A stretch of DNA of 64,000 nucleotides, taken from the NCBI GenBank assembly GCA_014238415.1, contig JABABA010000010.1, positions 1 through 64,000 of the forward strand. The letters run 5' to 3'. This document shows, in pieces, positions 52,480 to 62,026 of the stretch (position 1 is its first letter; each line of letters begins with the position of its first letter). The DNA comes from Planctomycetota bacterium (GTDB taxonomy: Bacteria > Planctomycetota > UBA1135 > GCA-002686595). The notes beneath the pieces are model-generated. The model was not told the DNA's origin and searched no databases. It saw only the letters and a list, made by a program, of their open reading frames with translations. Both the position numbers and the translations under genes were made by a program.

Positions 52480-54717
52480 ATGCTGATCATCAATCAATCA
52501 TCTCGCAAAGGCCGGTTTCGCCAGCAGCAGGGCATCGCCATGGTCTATGCCCTCTTTGGGGCTTCCGTGTCTGCCGCCATGTTGGCTCTCCTGATGGCCA
52601 ACTCCAGTCTTGACGCTCAGTCCGTGTCCGTGCGCGAGATCGAGGTGGATCAGCAGTATCTTGCCGAGGCGGTGCTTGCCTCCGCTTCGGTACATCTGGA
52701 AGAGCGTCTGGCGAATTGGTACCGAGAGGACGACTGGCAGCAGGCCGCACCCTCCGCGGAGACGGTGGTCGAGAGCGCCCGCGAGCGTTGGGTCTTGGAC
52801 GCACCGAGCGGACATGAGGATTTCTTCATGAAGGGTGTGACCATGGTGCCTACAGGGTATTCAGGCGCGGTTGGGAAGTCCTATCACAAGATCGGCTGGA
52901 AGATTCAAGGCCTTGGGGACCCCTATACCCAGGCGAGTTTGGGCGGTGCGTTTCTGCGTCGGACCAGTCGCCTGTTCGAACTAAGGGTGGTGGTTTCCGG
53001 CCAGGAGAGCTGGCAATTGGTGGGCAGCACGGACGATCCAAGCACCGCGGACATTGAGTTGACTGCCAGTCTGGATCAAATGAGCGTGGTGGCCCGCGCC
53101 CTGTTTGAGGGATTTGAGGTGGACGGACGAGATCTGTGGGGGGACATGCTTGTCGGCTCGGGTGACGACCGCAAAGCCAGTCAACGGGCCACGGTCACGC
53201 GTTTGTTTCGAGTAACCCGCACTCCCGCTACTCAGTACACAATCTTCTACGAGGACGACCTGGAAATCAATCCTGGTCCGAGCATGACGATTTCTGGGCG
53301 TGTCCACAGCAACGGGGATCTGTATCTCGGCTGCAACAACACCTTGACCATGGACACCAATCACATCCGTGCATTGGGCAACATGTATAGGCGCCGAAAG
53401 GACAACACCTCTTCCAATGGAACGGTCATGGTGCGCAAATGGGTTGCCAACCCCTTTGATCCGACCGAGCCAGCGGATTACTTTCGCATGGAAAGCCAAT
53501 CCCAACTTGGTTCGATCCCAAGCAATATCAGTGGGTATGACTCAGCTTTCACCGTGGGGTATGACTCCAACGGGGACGGGGATTTCCTTGACAGCGGTGA
53601 TTGGTTGCCATTTCACGCCGGAGCATTGGAGTACTGGGATGCTCCTGATGGTTACGCGATTCCATCTGAGGAAGAATTCCCCTACACGGTTGGCACCGGG
53701 TCCGCCCATCCCGAGCAGGTGGGGCAAGTGCAACTCGCGGACATCGAATCAATCCAGGCGTTCATTGAGGCTGAACCAGGTGAGAGCGGAGCCTGGGTGC
53801 TTGATGGGGGTACCGAAACCTATCGCCCGGCGACCGGTGCGGATACGGGACCATTCTTCGATCCTGGGTACTACAACAACAAGGCGGGGCTGAAGATCAT
53901 CGTGGATGAAGATGGGACTTCTTGGCGGGCCTACAGTCCGCTGGTGACCCCTGATCCCATGAATCCCCTCGAAATGGCCGGCTGGGGCGATGTGACCGCT
54001 GAGGTGGCTGGGGCGATTTCCTTGAGTACGGTCCCCGACACGCGTCAATCCACCAGCAATGAAGTGGGTGTGGTCGAAGTGGACTTGGAACAACTGCGCA
54101 CCTTGGAACTCGCCTACCAGGCCAGCAACGGGGGTGCCAGCTTGGGAATCTTTCCTGCCAATGGCCTGTTGTATGTGGGGCATGCGGCCATAGGCACCGG
54201 GTCCGCTGCCAAGGGTGTGCTATTGACCAACGGCGCGACTCTGCTCGATGATCTTTCCGTTGTCACCGAAGGTTCCCTCTATATTCATGGGGACTACAAC
54301 CTGAATGGCGGCACCGGTTCGGATCCGATCGTCTCGGCGGTCATTGCCGACGCGGTCAACCTGCTCTCGAACAACTGGGACGGATCCAAGTCCCTGGCCG
54401 GCGGTTTGCCAGTTGCATCAGAAACTACCTACAACGTTTCCCTCTTCACTGGAAATCTGCCCACAGTGGGATCTTCCTACAACGGTGGCTTCGAAAACCT
54501 GCCCCGCTTCCACGAAAAATGGAGCGGCGTGCACTGCTACATCAACGGCTCTTTCATTCAAGCCTGGGAGAACCGCCTGGCCACAGGAGCTTGGGCCTAC
54601 GGGGGCAACCGCTACAAGGCCCCTTACCGTGATTGGGCCTATGATCAGAATCTCTTGATGGAAACTCCACCCTTCGTACCCCACACGGTGGAAGCTGTGG
54701 TAGTGGCAACGTTCTAG
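52480..54717 (+). CDS. PilX/GspK-like pilus-associated protein with large ectodomain
   Basis: A 745-residue protein. The N-terminus (RQQQGIAMVYALFGASVSAAMLALLMANSSL) resembles PilX-type signals: a Q/G before a hydrophobic helix, no Glu5. Helical stem to about 90, then a long beta-rich domain containing SGRVHSNGDLYLGCNNTLTM and a late GSLYIHGDYNLNGG, sequences seen in PilX-associated DUF7305-like beta-helix domains. Repeated DSNGDGDFLDSGD suggests calcium binding near residue 365. Third and last gene of the unit; probably sits at the tip of the pilus-like filament. Confidence 0.65.
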   Translation: MLIINQSSRKGRFRQQQGIAMVYALFGASVSAAMLALLMANSSLDAQSVSVREIEVDQQYLAEAVLASASVHLEERLANWYREDDWQQAAPSAETVVESARERWVLDAPSGHEDFFMKGVTMVPTGYSGAVGKSYHKIGWKIQGLGDPYTQASLGGAFLRRTSRLFELRVVVSGQESWQLVGSTDDPSTADIELTASLDQMSVVARALFEGFEVDGRDLWGDMLVGSGDDRKASQRATVTRLFRVTRTPATQYTIFYEDDLEINPGPSMTISGRVHSNGDLYLGCNNTLTMDTNHIRALGNMYRRRKDNTSSNGTVMVRKWVANPFDPTEPADYFRMESQSQLGSIPSNISGYDSAFTVGYDSNGDGDFLDSGDWLPFHAGALEYWDAPDGYAIPSEEEFPYTVGTGSAHPEQVGQVQLADIESIQAFIEAEPGESGAWVLDGGTETYRPATGADTGPFFDPGYYNNKAGLKIIVDEDGTSWRAYSPLVTPDPMNPLEMAGWGDVTAEVAGAISLSTVPDTRQSTSNEVGVVEVDLEQLRTLELAYQASNGGASLGIFPANGLLYVGHAAIGTGSAAKGVLLTNGATLLDDLSVVTEGSLYIHGDYNLNGGTGSDPIVSAVIADAVNLLSNNWDGSKSLAGGLPVASETTYNVSLFTGNLPTVGSSYNGGFENLPRFHEKWSGVHCYINGSFIQAWENRLATGAWAYGGNRYKAPYRDWAYDQNLLMETPPFVPHTVEAVVVATF

Positions 54718-54763
54718 GGTCGCCGGTGTTGTGGACCGGGTAGTTCGTGCCCCCGTTCAGACT

Positions 54764-54797
54764 CTCAAGGAGCGCTACCGTGTGATGCTCGCTTGAG
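54764..54797. terminator. Hairpin between convergent genes
   Basis: CTCAAG-GAGC pairs with GCTC-(G)-CTTGAG, a 10-bp stem with one bulge and a 13-base loop. It lies in the 106-base gap between the pilin unit and the convergent choice-of-anchor B gene and could serve either. Confidence 0.45.
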
Positions 54798-54823
54798 TTG
54801 CTACGGGTTACCAGCTTCGAGGG

Positions 54824-57373
54824 TTACTGGAACTGAATTGAAATCCCGTCGGTGAAATTGGAGGTGGGCATCCAGTTCACCACATCACGATACCAGGCTT
54901 GGAAGTTCCAGGTTTCTCCTGCCTGCACCGCGTGGCTGAATGTCGGGGGCACTGGCAGGGAGGTCAGGTTGATGGTCACATTGATGGCTCCGAAAGGGCC
55001 GGAGTTGAGCACATTGTTGCTGAATCGTCCGGTAGGGGCACCCAGGCAGAGGTTGCCCATGGCGCCGCCGGGGCCCACGATCAATCCCTGAGTGGCGCTG
55101 CAGAGGAAGTAGCTGAACTGGTTGGCGGGCAGGTCGGTCGCCGCCAGCGTGACGTTGTTGGCTGAGGCCAGATCGCTGCCCGTGGCGTTGATTATCGCTG
55201 GCCCACCAGTGGAGTTCGATACATTCGGTGTGCAGTAGCGGGTTCCCAGCCCCGGTACTGTGCAGTCCAATTCACCCACGGTGAAGTCGTCGATGGCTGC
55301 TTCCACAATCGAGCCAGAACCAGCGTCTTCGGCAATGAACTGCACGCGAAGGTTGTTGGTGATGGCCACATGATCTCCCATACGCAGGGTGTATTTCTCC
55401 CAACCGCCGGATGTGCCAGCGCCCGTGGGTCCCACGGTCAGGGCCAAGGTCCAACTGCTGCCGTTGTTGTTGGAAAGGGCCACCCGGAAGGTGTCCGCAC
55501 CAGGAGAGGCACCAGCGGTGTTGGAGTACCACAGCCAGAAAGAGACCTCAGGATCGCTCAGACTCGAGACATTGAAGTTAGATGAGCGCAGAGTGGTGAA
55601 GCCGCCATCCACATCGTTGCTACCGACGCTGCTTCCGGGGTTGGCTTGGCCCGTGAACCAGCAGCTTACGCCGGGCTCGCTGTGGTCGTCTTCCGGTTGG
55701 GCGGCGGTCCCGTTGGGGTCGCCGCGCTCCCAGATGCCGGTGGAGGCCGTGTCTCCGGCCACACCGCCAACCCAACCGGCATTGGTTTCCATGTCCAGGT
55801 TGACGATCTGGTTCTGGCCGTATCCAAAGACTGAGGTGTAGACCGTGGTGGGTGCCGTGCTGGGTGTCGTGTAGGTTTGTCCAGAAGTAGAGTCCGCCGC
55901 AAAGTACCAGTCCACGCTTGTACCGCAGATGCCCGTGGGCATGGCGCCGCGCCAGGTCGTGCCGCCCACGGCCTGCAGGTTCACGCTTTGCATGCCCATG
56001 CCCATGTCGAAGAACAGCCTGGGGCTTGTTGGATCCAAGGCACCGGGTACATTCTCGGTGATGTCTACATCGATGGTGGCACCAGATGGGGCCAATATCT
56101 CGGGCGCGCCGCCTGGGATGGCAAGGACCAGATCCGGATCTCCCACATCCCAGACGAAGAAGCCTCCTTCCAGATCGCTGCCGATCACCGTGCCGCTGGC
56201 GAAATAGGGGAAGAGGCTCCAGAGGCCGTTGAAAGACGTGGGATCGCCGCTTTGATACGTGTCGAAGTAACCAACCTCCGGCGGGTTGGTGGCGCTTTGG
56301 TTCAGGTCAAAAATGCGCATGCCACTGGTGTAGTTGGCTGCGTACAACAGGCCACCCTTCGTGTAGCAGTTGTGGGTGATCGCCAGATTCCCGTTGTTGA
56401 ACGAGGTCACATAGAAAGCACTGTCCGGGTTGGCCACGTTGATCACATAGATGGTCGAGGGCAGTACGCCGTTCTCATCGAGTTCGTCGCCCATGTAGAA
56501 GAACTGGCGGTCCTCGCTCAGCCAGCCCTGGTGGCTGTAGGCGCTGTTTGGCCAGTAGACCTGACTGATGACAATGGGGTTGGACTTGTTGGTCACATCC
56601 ACGATGGTCAGTCCCGTGTCTCCTGAGCCCCCACTCAAGCCGGCGCAGCAATAGGCGATCTGGCGTCCGGCATTGGGCCCTGTGGTGTAGGTCACGATCT
56701 GGGCGTCGTGCACATAGCGCGTACTCCAACTGCCCACAAACTGGGGGTTGCTTGGGTTGGCCAGGCTGTACATGCGCAGGCCATTGCTGCCGCCGCCGCA
56801 GCGGTAGAGGTAACCCGAATCCTCGTCAATGGCCACATTGTGGCTGTTGGCGGTGCTCACATCATCGATGGTGTTGACCAGGCTGACTGTGCCGTTGTCG
56901 ATGTTCGCCATGCTGATCACCTGGATGCCTCCGGCGCCCTCGGTGACCGAGTAGGCCATGTTGCCGTAGACCTTGATGTCGCGCCAGAGACTGTCGTTGC
57001 CGTCGATCCAGTCGATCAGTTGGGTGGCGGTGGGGTTGGTGACCTCGAAGAAGGCCGTGCCGCTTGAGGTGCCCATGATCCCGTACTCGCGGCCGCTGGG
57101 ACTGGTGTAGCCCCAGCAGTCGTTGCCTGAGTTTGCGTTGTCGATTTGGTTCAGGGGAAACCAGGCTTGCAAGGTCACCCCTTGGGAATCAAAGCCTGCG
57201 CCGGGCATGTTAGCAGTCGTGTTGCCTCCACTCGGGGCAAGGCTGGGGCTGTTGCGCCAGATGGGGCCCTGCACCGGAACTTTGCGACTCAGGATCTTGG
57301 GATCATCATCGTGCAGTGCAATCGCGCCGGTGGAAAGCAGAAGGGCGCAAGAGGTCAGGAGCAGGCTTTTCAT
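54824..57373 (-). CDS. Secreted choice-of-anchor B family protein
   Basis: An 849-residue exported protein with signal peptide MKSLLLTSCALLLSTGAIA. The first ~400 residues form a beta-propeller of the choice-of-anchor B type: CWGYTSPSGREYGIMGTSSGTAFFEVTNP, WRDIKVYGNMAYSVTEG, SHNVAIDEDSGYLYRCGG, YSHQGWLSEDRQFFYMGDE. Then come a linker, a MAM/jelly-roll-like domain (residues 560-690) and a C-terminal beta domain. There is no recognised sorting signal at the end, so it may be released or bound by other surface proteins. A TAGACT -10-like box lies 38 bases before the ATG. Function unknown. Confidence 0.78.
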   Translation of the reverse strand: MKSLLLTSCALLLSTGAIALHDDDPKILSRKVPVQGPIWRNSPSLAPSGGNTTANMPGAGFDSQGVTLQAWFPLNQIDNANSGNDCWGYTSPSGREYGIMGTSSGTAFFEVTNPTATQLIDWIDGNDSLWRDIKVYGNMAYSVTEGAGGIQVISMANIDNGTVSLVNTIDDVSTANSHNVAIDEDSGYLYRCGGGSNGLRMYSLANPSNPQFVGSWSTRYVHDAQIVTYTTGPNAGRQIAYCCAGLSGGSGDTGLTIVDVTNKSNPIVISQVYWPNSAYSHQGWLSEDRQFFYMGDELDENGVLPSTIYVINVANPDSAFYVTSFNNGNLAITHNCYTKGGLLYAANYTSGMRIFDLNQSATNPPEVGYFDTYQSGDPTSFNGLWSLFPYFASGTVIGSDLEGGFFVWDVGDPDLVLAIPGGAPEILAPSGATIDVDITENVPGALDPTSPRLFFDMGMGMQSVNLQAVGGTTWRGAMPTGICGTSVDWYFAADSTSGQTYTTPSTAPTTVYTSVFGYGQNQIVNLDMETNAGWVGGVAGDTASTGIWERGDPNGTAAQPEDDHSEPGVSCWFTGQANPGSSVGSNDVDGGFTTLRSSNFNVSSLSDPEVSFWLWYSNTAGASPGADTFRVALSNNNGSSWTLALTVGPTGAGTSGGWEKYTLRMGDHVAITNNLRVQFIAEDAGSGSIVEAAIDDFTVGELDCTVPGLGTRYCTPNVSNSTGGPAIINATGSDLASANNVTLAATDLPANQFSYFLCSATQGLIVGPGGAMGNLCLGAPTGRFSNNVLNSGPFGAINVTINLTSLPVPPTFSHAVQAGETWNFQAWYRDVVNWMPTSNFTDGISIQFQ

Positions 57374-57504
57374 GGGGAAGGGCAGGGTTTGGGGGGAATC
57401 GTCAGATTCAAGTCTATCCCCCTGGATGCAGGCAAGTGGTCTAGATCATGTCCGGGGAGTATCCTTGGGGCACGGCCGCCACGGTCAGCGGGCCCATGGG
57501 AAGT

Positions 57505-58716
57505 TCAGCGGTCTTGATCTCGGAACGGTGCAGTGGGGGCCTGGGTCAGCTCCACTGGCAGGTCGTCGCCCTCAAGGGCCAAGAGAAAGGCCTCCAAGGC
57601 CTCCAGGGACGCTTGATCTAGACGCAGGGGCCTTAGCAATTGTTCCTGATGATGGCTTCGTAGATCCTGGTCTTCGAGGGTGTTGTAGAACTTCAAAACG
57701 CTCGGCAGGTCGGGAAACTGGCCTTGGTGCCCGTAGGGAGCGCGGCGCGCTAAATTGCGCAGGGTTGGGGTGCGAAACTCGCCATAGGATTCGGAGGTCT
57801 GTATCAGGGCGCGGACCCGCTGGGCTGCTTCGCCATTGGGATCATCGCTGTGGGGACCTGCTGCGTTGAAGGGGCTCGCTTGTACCAGTTCTGCGCCGCG
57901 GTAGCGGCCTGGATCATCCCGGGGTCCGTCCGCATGAGCGGGGAGCTGGTTGTTGTGAAATTCCAGATCGCTGAAGGTGGGACCCAGGTGGCAGAGGGTG
58001 CAGCGTCCAGGGCCCAGGAAAATGCGTAGCCCGCTCATTTGCTCATCATTCATGGCCTCAGCGTCGCCCTCGGGCAGATCGAGCGTTGCGCGGACCCAAC
58101 GGTCGAAAGGCGATTCATTTCGTATCAAGAGACGTTCGTATGCGGCAATGGCCTTGCCCAGCTGAACGAAGAGGGCGTCCACATCTTCGGGCAATTCGCC
58201 GAAGGCATCCTGATGAGCCCGTCGGAGGTCCGGGTCCTGACGAACCAGGGCTGCGATGGAGTCTCTGTCTCCGGCCATCTCCACCACGTTTTCCATGGGA
58301 CCCAGGGCCTGCATCCAGAGGCTGTCTGCCCGTCCGCCCCAGCCGAGCCAGCGCTGGTAGGCCGCTCCGATCACCGTAGGTGCGTGGCGTTCTCCAAGGC
58401 CACGGCCCAGGGCGATGGAGCGCGGGTCCGAGAATCCGTGGTCCGGGTCGTGGCAGGTGGCGCAGGAGACCTTGCCGTCTCCTGAAAGGCGCTTGTCGAA
58501 GAACAACCACTGACCGTAATGGGCCGCGGCGGGATCATCCGCGACCCGGTTGGTGGGGTCGGGCGGAAGCGGGGGTAGCGGACCAAGGCGGCGCAACAGT
58601 TCCAGTGGCCAGGCTTGGTCCTCCTTCGGTTCATTGCCAGGCCCGCAGGAGATCAATGAGAATCCTATGCCCAATCCAAGGGCGAGGGAGAGCCAGCAAC
58701 GAAGAGCGATGCTCAT
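57505..58716 (-). CDS. MauG/cytochrome c peroxidase family lipoprotein
   Basis: A 403-residue dihaem protein with lipoprotein signal FSLISC. The two haem motifs are CATCH (85-89) and CTLCH (about 237). Conserved surroundings include GQWLFFDKRLSGDGKVSCATCHDPDHGFSD, APTVIGAAY, WGGRADSLWMQALGPMEN and FRTPTLRNLARRAPYGHQG. Family members reduce peroxide or carry out long-range oxidation of protein or metal-bound substrates. It ends a three-gene unit with a YtkA-like lipoprotein and an NHL-repeat protein (gaps of five bases and a four-base overlap). Confidence 0.85.
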   Translation of the reverse strand: MSIALRCWLSLALGLGIGFSLISCGPGNEPKEDQAWPLELLRRLGPLPPLPPDPTNRVADDPAAAHYGQWLFFDKRLSGDGKVSCATCHDPDHGFSDPRSIALGRGLGERHAPTVIGAAYQRWLGWGGRADSLWMQALGPMENVVEMAGDRDSIAALVRQDPDLRRAHQDAFGELPEDVDALFVQLGKAIAAYERLLIRNESPFDRWVRATLDLPEGDAEAMNDEQMSGLRIFLGPGRCTLCHLGPTFSDLEFHNNQLPAHADGPRDDPGRYRGAELVQASPFNAAGPHSDDPNGEAAQRVRALIQTSESYGEFRTPTLRNLARRAPYGHQGQFPDLPSVLKFYNTLEDQDLRSHHQEQLLRPLRLDQASLEALEAFLLALEGDDLPVELTQAPTAPFRDQDR

Positions 58717-58721
58717 GGGAT

Positions 58722-59195
58722 CTAGAAAACCCTGAAAGAAAGTTGCGCGCGCTCGGTCACATGGCCTTGGGTGTGGTCCACATAGATCTCCCAGATTCCC
58801 GGCATATGAAACAAGAGCGGCGTAGCTTCGATCCAGCCCTCGTCTTGACTGAGCACAGGGGCCACCTTCATACCGTGACCGTGTTCAGGCATGTCAGCGT
58901 CCAAGGTGATGTGTTCGAGGGAATCATCCAAGGGCTGGCCGCTTGCGTCGAGCAGGCGGAATCGTAGGGAGAAGTCCTTGTTGAGTGGGATCGGGTGGGG
59001 GCTGGTGATCAGTTCCAGTTGGAATCCCTGTGCATTGGCGTTGGCTTTCAGGGTGGAGGATCGCTGGGCCTCGTCCGTAGGAGTCTGTCCGGCGGGGCTT
59101 TGTCCCTTGGGGTCCTGCTCCTTGTCATTGCAAGCCCCAAACCAAAGACAATTGAGCACCAGGCATGCACTCAAGATGCGTGTGCTGTGCCTCAT
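58722..59195 (-). CDS. FixH/YtkA-like lipoprotein
   Basis: A 157-residue lipoprotein (signal ending FGAC, Cys22). A linker of Gln/Pro/Thr is followed by a single Ig-like domain of the FixH/YtkA family: LELITSPHPIPLNKDFSLRFRLLDASG, then DADMPEHGHGMKVAP with the His/Met-rich loop, and FHMPGIWEIYVD. The HGHGM loop suggests copper binding. Located between MauG-like and NHL genes, so a role in an extracytoplasmic metal/redox process is likely. Confidence 0.75.
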   Translation of the reverse strand: MRHSTRILSACLVLNCLWFGACNDKEQDPKGQSPAGQTPTDEAQRSSTLKANANAQGFQLELITSPHPIPLNKDFSLRFRLLDASGQPLDDSLEHITLDADMPEHGHGMKVAPVLSQDEGWIEATPLLFHMPGIWEIYVDHTQGHVTERAQLSFRVF

Positions 59196-61075
59196 CGTTT
59201 CCTTCCCTGTTCGTCGTAGAGCTCAGGCTTCATGGCGGGTCGCACGTGCAGCTTGGATCCATAGGCCCGTACGAATTCTCCGTCCGGCGTGAACACCATG
59301 CAACGGTGGTTGCTGTGGTCCACCACGGTCAGGTTGCCGTTCTGGCCGATGGATACCCCGCGTGGTCCCAGCAGCCCTTCAGGGCCAAGACCCTCCGTGC
59401 CAATGGAGAGGTCAAGGGTCCCGTAGGAATCAAAACGCAGTACCCGATTAGCTGCCCGGTCGCTGACAAAAATGCGTCCCTGGGCATCAGAGCAAATGCC
59501 ATCGGGCCGCCGAAGGGCACCCAGTCCTCGATTGCCGCGACTCTTGCCATTGATCGGATCGAGTCCCACAATGCGGCCCTGCCAGGCATCGCTGACCCAG
59601 AGGGTTCCCGCAGGGTCAAAGCACAGGTCCATGGGTTTCAGCAACACGCCCGCGCCCAGCACCTGGACGCAGTTTCCGGCCGGATCGATCACAAGTATGC
59701 AGCGATTGGCTTCGTCGATCACATAGGTCTTGTCCTCTCGCCGACAGATCGCCGTTGGGCGCGGGTCGTGGAAGACCGAGATGCTCCCTAATTCGCGATC
59801 CAAGGCCCTTAGATCCACGCGGCGAATCCAGGCGGCTGCTCCCAGGTGCTGGTTCAGGGGCGCTGTGGGGTCGATGCGTAGGAGAACCTGATCCATGATC
59901 CCCGCACTGGGGTCCGTGATCCAGGCCATTCGCGTTTCCATGTCGAGCCAGATTCCAGAGGGGTGAGCCCAACGTCCGAGAACGTGCCCCCGGCGACCAA
60001 AGCTGGTCAGTTCGATAGGTGCTTCTTCACGGCGCCTGTCGTGCAGCAACACCGATTGGGTTTCTGGTTCCACAAGCAACATCCAATTGCCAGCGGCGCG
60101 AATCGCTGGGCCGTAGTGGGCTGCGGCCTGGGGAGTGGTACGGCGCAGGTTATCGATGGGGGGCTCGGCACCCATGGCGCGGCTAAAGACCTGCACCCGG
60201 CCATCCAAGGGCTCCGCCACTGCCATGCGCGTGCCATCATGGGAGACCGCCAGAGCGCTGGGGTAGTGCAAGAGTCCCTCTCCCTCACGGGGCCAGATCG
60301 CGTGCATGCCCACCGTGTAAAGCAGGTCGCCCCCTTCGGTGTGCACGCTGATGCGATGGTTGTCCCGGTCGGCAACAAAGATCCTGTGGTTCCACCAGGC
60401 GATGCCTGATGGCGCAGCCAGGAGGCCGCGAAAGGCGCCGTAGTCCCCAAACCCTCCTGCATAGTTGCCATCCGGATCAAAGTGCTCTACACGGGCACGG
60501 GCGGCATCGCTGATCCAGATTCCTCCCTCGTCATCCAAGCAGGCCCCGGTGGGTTCGCCCAAGAGGTCCGCGCCCAACTCCAATCGCTTGCTGCCGTGCA
60601 AGACAATGACACGCCCGCCAAGCGGGTCAGTCACCACCAATCGTCCTTCGCGCGCGTCCAGTGCGCCGGGCTGGCAGAAGCCCTCAGGCCCCTGCAAAAT
60701 CGTATCCGCATCACGCCAGGTATCCACGCCGATCGCCATCACCCGGCGTTGGGCCGGGTCGCTGACATACAGTCGCGTGTCTGCAGCCACTCCCATGGGA
60801 GCCAGCCAAGGGGTTTTGGATTCCAGTCGCGTGCCGGGGGTGCCGCTGCTCGAAAAGAGGGAGAGGCGACCGCTGTCGGCTTCCACCACCCAAAGGGAAC
60901 CACTGGGTGTGAAATCCAAGGCCACCGGCCCCTCTAGATTGGAAATCGTGTGCAGCCAGGCACCCAGATGGGTCGCCTCTCCCGTCTGAGCCAGGACCGG
61001 GAGGGTCAAGAAGACGCCGACCAGGGGTTGTAGCCAAGGTCGGGCGTGGCTGAACAAGACGGGGGACGGAATCAC
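59192..61075 (-). CDS. Secreted NHL-repeat beta-propeller protein
   Basis: About 627 residues from GTG at 61075; the GTG at 61108 in frame is an alternative. A signal-like region (VLFSHARPWLQPLVGVFLTLPVLAQ) precedes a long set of NHL repeats: PVALDFTPSGSLWVVEADSGRLSLF, PSGIAWWNHRIFVADRDNHRISVH, RPDGICSDAQGRIFVSDRAANRVLRFD, PRGVSIGQNGNLTVVDHSNHRCMVF. Two propellers may be present. Its last bases overlap the YtkA-like gene by four. It may act as a scaffold or binding partner for the MauG-like protein; a catalytic role cannot be excluded. Confidence 0.75.
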   Translation of the reverse strand: MIPSPVLFSHARPWLQPLVGVFLTLPVLAQTGEATHLGAWLHTISNLEGPVALDFTPSGSLWVVEADSGRLSLFSSSGTPGTRLESKTPWLAPMGVAADTRLYVSDPAQRRVMAIGVDTWRDADTILQGPEGFCQPGALDAREGRLVVTDPLGGRVIVLHGSKRLELGADLLGEPTGACLDDEGGIWISDAARARVEHFDPDGNYAGGFGDYGAFRGLLAAPSGIAWWNHRIFVADRDNHRISVHTEGGDLLYTVGMHAIWPREGEGLLHYPSALAVSHDGTRMAVAEPLDGRVQVFSRAMGAEPPIDNLRRTTPQAAAHYGPAIRAAGNWMLLVEPETQSVLLHDRRREEAPIELTSFGRRGHVLGRWAHPSGIWLDMETRMAWITDPSAGIMDQVLLRIDPTAPLNQHLGAAAWIRRVDLRALDRELGSISVFHDPRPTAICRREDKTYVIDEANRCILVIDPAGNCVQVLGAGVLLKPMDLCFDPAGTLWVSDAWQGRIVGLDPINGKSRGNRGLGALRRPDGICSDAQGRIFVSDRAANRVLRFDSYGTLDLSIGTEGLGPEGLLGPRGVSIGQNGNLTVVDHSNHRCMVFTPDGEFVRAYGSKLHVRPAMKPELYDEQGRKR

Positions 61076-61186
61076 GGATCCTATTGTGCCTTTGGAGAGG
61101 GGCCCCACAAGGGTTCAGGGCCGTCCACCAAGAAGATTCAGGAGAAGCGTGAATCGACCTCTTTGGTTTTCTAGCGTTGAGGGTAG

Positions 61187-62008
61187 ATGGAGCTTTCCCC
61201 CAGCAAGGAGGTAACAGAGGTCGTTCGCCGGTGGTCGCGCAATACGACTCTGGAGGAACTCAGGGAGCGCGGCGTGGAGAATTTGCGCACGGTGAGCATG
61301 AGCCGCGTGGCCAGCCTGATTGAAAAGGCGGTCAACCGTGCCTTGTTGGAACGCACTCTGGGGGATCCCTCTGATTTGGGGGACGCTTTTTCTCGTTCCG
61401 CACGGGATGCCTTTGTTGAGTTGGTGCAGGAGCAAGGGGTAGGCAGTTGTGTTGAACAGGCTGAAGATGACATCAGCAAGCTCACAAGCGGGTCCATGGA
61501 TGATGCGGCGGGGCCTGCTCTCGCACGGCTCAAGCAGGATCTGCGCGAGCGCCGCAGAGTGCTGGTCGAGGAGCAGGAGCGCCTGACCAATGAAGTGGGC
61601 CAGGAGGGCCCCGGTGACCGGGAGTTGCAGGTCAGCTTGACCCGTCTCTTCAAGGCCTGGGGTGGTAATCCGGACAGGCTATCGCCTTTGGAGGCTGAAG
61701 TCGTTCGCGTGGGCGTTGCGGCTCTGCAGCGGGAACGCCAGCGCGGTCAGCAGGCATTGCTGGACGAGAACCATCGCGTTGTTGATCGGCTTGAGCAGCG
61801 GGTACGCAAGCTCTCGCGCACATTGGAGGTGACTCGTGAGGAACTGGAACTGGCCCTGGAGAGACCCTCCGCGGAACTGGAACCTTCCTTCTTGCCGCGT
61901 GGGATGCAGGTCCTGCCGACTACGGAGCCTCCCGATGAGAACAAGCGAGCGCTCTTGTCTGCGATTTTCGAAGCCAATGTGGAGTTGCGCGCGGCCCTCG
62001 ACTCTTGA
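61187..62008 (+). CDS. Coiled-coil protein of unknown function
   Basis: A 273-residue soluble protein with no signal peptide. Two helical regions are separated by a short linker; strong heptad patterns occur at about 110-145 (ARLKQDLRERRRVLVEEQERLTNEV) and 190-235 (LLDENHRVVDRLEQRVRKLSRTLEVTREELELALER). I recognise no family. It is divergently transcribed from the NHL cluster and convergent with the prenyltransferase-fold gene. Codon use and composition match the neighbours, so it is probably a real planctomycete-specific gene. Confidence 0.6.
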   Translation: MELSPSKEVTEVVRRWSRNTTLEELRERGVENLRTVSMSRVASLIEKAVNRALLERTLGDPSDLGDAFSRSARDAFVELVQEQGVGSCVEQAEDDISKLTSGSMDDAAGPALARLKQDLRERRRVLVEEQERLTNEVGQEGPGDRELQVSLTRLFKAWGGNPDRLSPLEAEVVRVGVAALQRERQRGQQALLDENHRVVDRLEQRVRKLSRTLEVTREELELALERPSAELEPSFLPRGMQVLPTTEPPDENKRALLSAIFEANVELRAALDS

Positions 62009-62026
62009 GTCCAACGTTGGACTGGT

